Shown here: piece by piece, positions 17,765 to 21,127 of the stretch
Position numbering within the stretch: position 1 is the stretch's first letter
Layout of the letters: every line of letters starts with the position of its first letter
IMG/VR virus record: IMGVR_UViG_3300048037_000187
Location: 1 to 21,127 of that record
From: a virus
Reading direction: 5' to 3' (one strand)
DNA length: 21,127 nt
Made by a program: the position numbers and the translations under genes
Notes under the pieces: generated by a model
Seen by the model: the letters and a program-made list of their open reading frames with translations, nothing else
Told to the model about the DNA's origin: nothing
Databases searched by the model: none

Positions 17765-18115
17765 TTATGTAATTACGATTAATTCTGGTAGTTGTACGTA
17801 TCCATGATCCAATAATCTATGGCAGTTTGCACATAGAGGAGCACACTTATCTATCTCTTCTTTTAATGCAGTATAACTTGATATACACATCAACTTAGAT
17901 ATACTTGATGCTTTCTCTGACTGATCTATATGATATAGATCCATAACTTCTACGGGATAATCTTTATTGCAAATGACACACGGGTGTGATTTAGCATCAT
18001 CAACCATTTGTTTCCTTCTTTTTGCACCGACTTGATTTACTTTTTTTGTCTTGGAATTTTTTCTTGCCCACTCCCGTTGATATTTTCGATTTTCCTCTTT
18101 GTCTTTGATAGGCAT
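17765..18115 (-). CDS. Small HNH endonuclease
   Basis: A 116-residue protein with a very basic N-terminus (about 1-36, rich in Lys/Arg, likely DNA-contacting) and an HNH fold. A first zinc pair sits at C46-x2-C49. The catalytic-strand motif is DLYHID at 59-64, with H62 and D64. The second part, CAPLCANCHRLLDH at 91-104, supplies further cysteines (C95, C98), N97, H99 and H104. The zinc and catalytic residues look intact, so it should nick or cut DNA. Small free-standing HNH genes in T4-like phages often act as homing endonucleases or aid genome exclusion between phages. The gene starts one base after the cpeT stop (TAACATG), so it depends on cpeT transcription and perhaps on reinitiation. It is the last gene before a terminator. 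Confidence 0.82.
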   Translation of the reverse strand: MPIKDKEENRKYQREWARKNSKTKKVNQVGAKRRKQMVDDAKSHPCVICNKDYPVEVMDLYHIDQSEKASSISKLMCISSYTALKEEIDKCAPLCANCHRLLDHGYVQLPELIVIT

Positions 18116-18116
18116 G

Positions 18117-18635
18117 TTACTGTCTCACAAACTTAAACGCACCGTAGTCAGAACCCCATACCTTAGTACGACTCTCTGCATGTAATCCTTTATCTGTTAC
18201 CTGATACTCTGTCTCACTCAACATAACTTCATTCTGAACATATGTTTTTATACCATTCCATGTTACCCAACACTCACAGGTAGATGTTCCACCAAAAAAT
18301 ATTTTATTACCTGTCTTTCTCATGATGACATCACACCCTTCACGATATTTTAATATATCATCAGTAATTTTATCTATATTCTTACACTCTGCGAATTGTA
18401 GAGGATTTATAATCTCATAATTCTTCAGACGATATTCTTCATTTTCTTGTACAACATCAATTACGAACTGTCTGTAGGGTCTGTTCAAAAGATAGTTGTA
18501 TGCTTGCTCCCCATAAATGCGATTCCCACCAATTAAACGATGAGAGACACGTATATGTGCATAACGAGTAGGGTGGGATTGTGCTTGTCTTTTATTGGCA
18601 AACGTTCCCACTAACAATTCAGTAAATTCATTCAT
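18117..18635 (-). CDS. cpeT: CpeT-like phycobiliprotein lyase family protein
   Basis: A 172-residue protein matching the CpcT/CpeT family in length and in ordered motifs: N14-x-x-Q17-A18 near the N-terminus, YAHI at 25-28, GEQAY at 42-46, PYRQ at 53-56, KNYEI at 71-75, EGCDV at 99-103, C120, TYVQNEV at 131-137 and WGSDYGAFKF at 160-169. In cyanobacteria, T-type lyases attach bilins to phycobiliprotein cysteines. CpeT is a known cyanophage auxiliary gene. Studied phage versions bind phycoerythrobilin, but their role in infection is unsettled. The start overlaps the 86-residue upstream gene by ATGA, and HNH follows after one base, giving a tight three-gene unit. A sigma-70-like promoter sits before the first gene, suggesting early host-polymerase transcription. 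Family assignment is strong; lyase activity is not established. Confidence 0.9.
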   Translation of the reverse strand: MNEFTELLVGTFANKRQAQSHPTRYAHIRVSHRLIGGNRIYGEQAYNYLLNRPYRQFVIDVVQENEEYRLKNYEIINPLQFAECKNIDKITDDILKYREGCDVIMRKTGNKIFFGGTSTCECWVTWNGIKTYVQNEVMLSETEYQVTDKGLHAESRTKVWGSDYGAFKFVRQ

Positions 18636-18892
18636 TCGGGTAAAATTTCTCGATTAAGAAGATCTAATTCAAATAAAACTGGATGACATTCTTCTTCCAT
18701 CAGGTAGTCACCCCATCTCAAAATATCTTCTAATGTATACTCTGGATTAATAGCACATTCTGTAAGAATCCACTTGTCTTGCTTCTGATAATTTTCTAAA
18801 CCATCAAATGCAAAGGGTATATCATTAATAAAATACATTCTAACAGGTTCACTGTCTACAAATACATGTCTTTTGCCGATTGGGTATTTCAT
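18632..18892 (-). CDS. Unrecognised 86-residue acidic protein upstream of cpeT
   Basis: I do not recognise a family. The protein is soluble-looking, with a C-terminal half rich in Glu, Asp and Leu (TLEDILRWGDYLMEEE near 53-68), aromatic residues near 20-30 (YFINDIPFAF) and no signal peptide or membrane segment. Its stop overlaps the cpeT start in an ATGA quartet, so its translation is probably coupled to that of cpeT and the two products may be needed together. No clear Shine-Dalgarno precedes its ATG. The sigma-70-like promoter just upstream would start transcripts at or within this ATG, so either the gene is read from a longer upstream transcript or its start needs revision; the next in-frame Met is residue 19. 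Confidence 0.7.
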   Translation of the reverse strand: MKYPIGKRHVFVDSEPVRMYFINDIPFAFDGLENYQKQDKWILTECAINPEYTLEDILRWGDYLMEEECHPVLFELDLLNREILPE

Positions 18893-18895
18893 AAT

Positions 18896-18924
18896 ATTCT
18901 ACATAACACTCATGTTTTTGTCAA
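18896..18924 (-). promoter_or_regulatory. Sigma-70-like promoter before the cpeT unit
   Basis: The minus strand carries TTGACA (18924-18919, exact -35 consensus), a 17-base spacer, and TAGAAT (18901-18896, one mismatch to TATAAT). The -35 box overlaps the glutaredoxin stop codon. Start of transcription is predicted near 18889, so it would serve cpeT and the HNH gene. Boxes and spacing are near ideal for host RNA polymerase. Use early in infection is inferred. Confidence 0.6.
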
Positions 18925-19151
18925 GTCTTAAGAAACATCTCGTGTAAAGTTTCTTTTAGTGTTCCAATATGGTCTTTGCCTATTGTAACTTGTGGGTATT
19001 TAGCGTCTCCACCAAATTCCATTTCAAACTCTGTCTGAGTGAAGTCTTCTCCTAGCACATACTCGTGGAAACTATGTCCTTGACTTCGCAAAAGTGAAAC
19101 TGCACGTTCACACTCTTGATTTCCATTAGAATAAACGACTGACTGTTGCAT
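18921..19151 (-). CDS. Glutaredoxin-like protein with a single active-site cysteine
   Basis: A short glutaredoxin/thioredoxin-fold protein of 76 residues. It has the first beta strand and active-site turn (VVYSNGNQECERA at 5-17), the cis-proline strand (KYPQVTIG at 51-58, P53) and the 'HIGTLKETL' glutathione-site region at 61-69 where classic glutaredoxins have IGG. Only C14 remains in the usual CPYC region; the first cysteine is absent and the turn is one residue short. It is therefore more likely a monothiol enzyme, or a redox or iron-sulfur-related variant, than a dithiol reductant of ribonucleotide reductase. Glutaredoxin-like genes are common in T4-like cyanophages. An AT-rich stretch (TATATTATAGG) lies 16-26 bases before the ATG, but no good -35 box was found. 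Confidence 0.78.
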   Translation of the reverse strand: MQQSVVYSNGNQECERAVSLLRSQGHSFHEYVLGEDFTQTEFEMEFGGDAKYPQVTIGKDHIGTLKETLHEMFLKT

Positions 19152-19183
19152 GGTTGATTGTAAGTCCTATAATATATGTATTT

Positions 19184-19777
19184 TTAGCAATCTTTAGACA
19201 TATCCTCTGCCATATTTCCACCAATCTCTGCACCTTGGTTACCACCAAACATTGCTACCCATCCTGCTGCTACCCATCCTACGAATGGTATAGTGCTAAG
19301 AGTAGGTGCTGCTGCTGCACCAACGCTAGTGCCTACAAGTCTTCCAGTTCCTTCTGCTGATCCTATTGCTTTTATACATGCTTCACTTTGTCTAGCAGCA
19401 ACTATCTCTGCTGTCTGCCCTGCTGTCAAACCAGGTTTCTGATCTAACCATGATCTAGTATTAGATACTGCACCACCTTGGTTGGTCTTACCATCCATAA
19501 AGTATTCTTCAGCAACCTTAGTTGTGTTAGTTGCAAGTCCCAAGAACCCTGCCTTCTCTTTAATATCTTTAGTAATATATGCTGTTGCAGGATCATTTGC
19601 TCTGTAAGCAACTTTATACCCATCCTCTGTTACCTCTGCCTGATAAGTTGTATAGTCACCTACAGGTAATTTTAAATCTGGTAATTTACTTTGTTGTCTA
19701 GTTGACAGGACACCTATCATAGCTATATGTGATACACCTACGAGAGTTCCTAAACTAATTCCAATCCACTTATTCAT
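19184..19777 (-). CDS. Membrane-anchored protein with a Gly/Ala-rich C-terminus, function unknown
   Basis: A 197-residue protein with one N-terminal hydrophobic segment (about residues 4-24) preceded by Asn-Lys, which fits a signal anchor. A polar middle domain follows (about 30-135). The C-terminal stretch (about 138-190) is rich in small residues, with repeated G-x-x-x-G/A spacing (GTGRLVGTSVGAAAA, then FVGWVAAGWVAMFGG, then GAEIGGNMAED). That pattern resembles glycine-zipper segments that insert into or span membranes. There are two cysteines, near residue 134 and at the last position. I cannot place it in a family. A lysis, superinfection-exclusion or envelope-modifying role is possible but unproven. 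The start lies ten bases after the cupin-like gene's stop, with a GAAG-type weak ribosome site. Confidence 0.72.
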   Translation of the reverse strand: MNKWIGISLGTLVGVSHIAMIGVLSTRQQSKLPDLKLPVGDYTTYQAEVTEDGYKVAYRANDPATAYITKDIKEKAGFLGLATNTTKVAEEYFMDGKTNQGGAVSNTRSWLDQKPGLTAGQTAEIVAARQSEACIKAIGSAEGTGRLVGTSVGAAAAPTLSTIPFVGWVAAGWVAMFGGNQGAEIGGNMAEDMSKDC

Positions 19778-19787
19778 TTGTCTTCAT

Positions 19788-20261
19788 TTACTCACCTAAA
19801 GTATGTATAACAGGTTTTTCGTTCTTTAAAATGTTATACAATTCCATATTCTCTGCAGTAGATACTGGATAGAACTCAGCACTGGGATCAAACCCATCGT
19901 ATCTCTTTGCCTGATTAATTACTATTGATCCATTCTCTCCTGATGTAGACCTATGGAACGTGCCACGAGGTATTATTAATGCACCACTATGTCTATTAAG
20001 ATGCACTATATGGTATTGATATCTCCAATCTCTATTGACTAACTCAAAAGTTCTCTCACCTGACAATACTCTATTACAGTCATCTTGAAAACTATGGATA
20101 TAGAACTGTTTACCTCCCACGCAGTCAGGTGGAGGTGATATGGCAGGACCTGTGTGTACCACAAGATCACTAGCATTTGATTCTTCTACAGATATATCAT
20201 AAAATATTACATCATCTGTTTCACGAAACACACGGTGTCTCTTAAAATGTATGTCACTCAT
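19788..20261 (-). CDS. Cupin-like protein translationally coupled to PTOX
   Basis: A 157-residue protein with features of a single-domain cupin. The first conserved strand pair may be residues 54-76 (YIHSFQDDCN, then a GERTFELVN strand). The second matches motif 2 well: G93-ALII-P98-R-G100-TF-H103, followed by N110. H56 and H103 are possible metal ligands, but the classic HxH of motif 1 is not evident, so it may bind metal atypically or not at all. There is no signal peptide. Its start overlaps the PTOX stop in an ATGA quartet, so the two are made from one message. A link to PTOX (iron handling, quinone chemistry or a regulator) is an inference from that coupling alone. The fold call is moderate. 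Confidence 0.6.
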   Translation of the reverse strand: MSDIHFKRHRVFRETDDVIFYDISVEESNASDLVVHTGPAISPPPDCVGGKQFYIHSFQDDCNRVLSGERTFELVNRDWRYQYHIVHLNRHSGALIIPRGTFHRSTSGENGSIVINQAKRYDGFDPSAEFYPVSTAENMELYNILKNEKPVIHTLGE

Positions 20262-20758
20262 ATCATTGTCATTGCATGTTGTAATTCTCTTGCGTGTTCT
20301 AATTCATCTGATGCTATTTCTTGTATTTTAGCATCTTCTGGGTGATATGCACCATACTTAACATAAGTTTCATATGCATGCTTTTCAATCTTCATGTTGA
20401 TGTCGTAAGCGTCCATAGGATCAACGAGATAGTAAACAACCATGATCCAATAATAAAGTAGAACAAGATGTTTGGCAAAAAACCTGTCGATCCAATGCTT
20501 ATTGCCTTCCCTAAGTTCCATTTCCTCCAGATGCTCTGTTTCATTTAATGCTTGGTAAAAATGTTCCTTCATTAAGTATACATGTTCTTCACCTCGAAGT
20601 CCAAGACTTTCACGAAAATGTAACACACTGATAAAAGCAAAGTAAGGTGCTCTGGCAATCACTTCAAGAACCCAGAACCTCTGAAAATCTCTACCTCTGT
20701 AGAGGAAGTCTAAGATATAGATTGTAGTATCTAAGACGAATGTGTTTATTTGTTTCAT
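20258..20758 (-). CDS. ptox: Plastoquinol terminal oxidase (alternative oxidase family)
   Basis: A 166-residue di-iron oxidase of the AOX/PTOX family. All six expected iron ligands can be placed: E32 in LEVIARAPYF, E73 and H76 in NETEHLEEM, E125 in the EKHAYETY helix, and E152 and H155 in SDELEHA. The hydrophobic helices around 38-48 and 95-112 (LVLLYYWIMVVYYLV) suit an interfacial membrane enzyme. It oxidises plastoquinol and reduces oxygen to water. In cyanophage infection it is thought to relieve photosynthetic electron pressure while phage-encoded photosystem II proteins keep running. It is shorter than plant forms, as expected for phage versions. No Shine-Dalgarno precedes the ATG; a late-promoter box lies just upstream. 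The stop overlaps the cupin-like gene. Confidence 0.93.
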   Translation of the reverse strand: MKQINTFVLDTTIYILDFLYRGRDFQRFWVLEVIARAPYFAFISVLHFRESLGLRGEEHVYLMKEHFYQALNETEHLEEMELREGNKHWIDRFFAKHLVLLYYWIMVVYYLVDPMDAYDINMKIEKHAYETYVKYGAYHPEDAKIQEIASDELEHARELQHAMTMI

Positions 20759-20763
20759 ATAGG

Positions 20764-20771
20764 TATTTATA
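20764..20771 (-). promoter_or_regulatory. Possible T4-type late promoter before PTOX
   Basis: The minus strand has TATAAATA, an exact T4 late box, straddling the stop codon of the 107-residue gene. The last base is five bases before the PTOX ATG, so with usual geometry transcription would begin at or next to the A of that ATG. This would give a leaderless PTOX message. Because the box overlaps coding sequence it may also be chance; AT-rich DNA produces such octamers at times. Confidence 0.4.
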
Positions 20772-21090
20772 CTGAGAACAACGCTTTCATAACAAAATCT
20801 TTAGATAGATCAGGTTCCCCAAACATATCCATTTGTATTATATCAGCATTTACCTCGATGTCATCCTTATTCTTACGAGAATGTAACCAATAGCACGTAC
20901 CATCCTCTCTTATATAAAAGTAACTGGTGTTGTGTGAGTCAAGACAAAAGACAGCATACAAATAAGGGTATTCCCTCTTAGCATTTGGATCTGGTTTACA
21001 TGACTTACCCATGCTTCCATACATGGGTTCTTTACCACTACCATGAGCAGGGGGTATGTCTCTCATGACATGCCAATCATATCCTGTCAT
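20767..21090 (-). CDS. Unrecognised 107-residue protein upstream of PTOX
   Basis: I do not recognise the family. The N-terminal third is rich in Gly, Pro, Ser and Met with one cysteine (about 13-35: PPAHGSGKEPMYGSMGKSCK). The rest looks like a small alpha/beta domain with several aromatics (YPYLYAVF at 41-48, TSYFYI at 55-60, CYWLH at 66-70) and an acidic end. No signal peptide or transmembrane helix is evident. GGAGG lies 13 bases before the ATG and GGTGG ten bases before, giving reasonable support for the start. It precedes PTOX by eight bases and is likely co-transcribed with it. Confidence 0.7.
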   Translation of the reverse strand: MTGYDWHVMRDIPPAHGSGKEPMYGSMGKSCKPDPNAKREYPYLYAVFCLDSHNTSYFYIREDGTCYWLHSRKNKDDIEVNADIIQMDMFGEPDLSKDFVMKALFSV

Positions 21091-21127
21091 TTAATCAAAA
21101 CCACCTCCATGGTAACATTGACATACC
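21091..21127 (-). other. Right-edge remnant, probably the 3' end of an upstream gene
   Basis: Only 37 bases remain. Read on the minus strand, all three frames reach a stop close to the 107-residue start: TGA at 21097, TAA at 21093, and TGA at 21089 as an ATGA overlap. Given the dense packing of this block an upstream gene very likely ends here, but its frame and identity cannot be decided. Confidence 0.3.
21104..21108 (-). promoter_or_regulatory. Shine-Dalgarno site for the 107-residue gene
   Basis: GGAGG on the minus strand, 13 bases before the ATG at 21090, continues as GGTGG closer to the start. The spacing of the first is long, so the second may be the effective contact. Confidence 0.4.

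Noticed and set aside
19160-19178. Possible promoter TATATTATA before the glutaredoxin gene
   Set aside because: A -10-like AT stretch exists but no acceptable -35 box at 16-18 bases, and it has no match to the TATAAATA late box.
19154-19669. Plus-strand open frames at 19154-19360 and 19478-19669
   Set aside because: Cysteine- and serine-rich translations antisense to the membrane-anchored gene; no start signals or recognisable domain.

Overview
The window reads as part of the genome of a T4-like cyanophage (marine cyanomyovirus). Three things support this. Two cyanophage auxiliary metabolic genes sit close together: a plastoquinol terminal oxidase (PTOX) and a CpeT-like bilin-binding protein. 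Phage tail genes adjoin them: two tail-collar proteins and a giant virion protein with a fibre-like C-terminus. Two exact matches to the T4 late-promoter box TATAAATA are present in the coding orientation. The DNA is AT-rich by eye, all recognised genes lie on the minus strand, and they are packed with 1-4 base overlaps. The host is probably Prochlorococcus or marine Synechococcus; this is inferred from gene content only.

Transcription runs from high to low coordinates. The right-hand part (21127 to 17765) is an accessory and metabolic block. In order it holds an unrecognised 107-residue protein, PTOX, a cupin-like protein overlapping PTOX by ATGA, a membrane-anchored protein with a glycine/alanine-rich tail, a mini-glutaredoxin with one active-site cysteine, an unrecognised 86-residue acidic protein, CpeT, and a small HNH endonuclease one base after the cpeT stop. 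A near-consensus sigma-70 promoter (TTGACA, 17-base spacer, TAGAAT) lies just before the 86-residue gene.

A 109-base junction (17656-17764) separates this block from the structural genes. It contains a rho-independent terminator followed within a few bases by a T4-type late promoter. This fits a host-polymerase-transcribed metabolic unit ending where a late virion unit begins.

The left-hand part is the late structural block. One uninterrupted 5,076-codon gene fills about 72% of the window. Its product, about 0.55 MDa by length, has a conserved-looking N-terminal region, a long middle region of internal repeats (helical units of 43 residues, paired beta units always 86 residues apart, and a duplicated 360-residue super-module), and a fibre-like C-terminal region. 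It is followed, with a strong Shine-Dalgarno site and then an overlapping TAATG junction, by two tail-collar adhesins in tandem. The second is cysteine-rich and runs off the left edge. Together the three look like a host-recognition (tail fibre/baseplate) cassette.

The most notable observations are the architecture of the giant protein, the terminator/late-promoter switch, the leaderless-looking geometry of two promoters, the PTOX/cupin pairing, and the cysteine- and HxH-rich collar adhesins.
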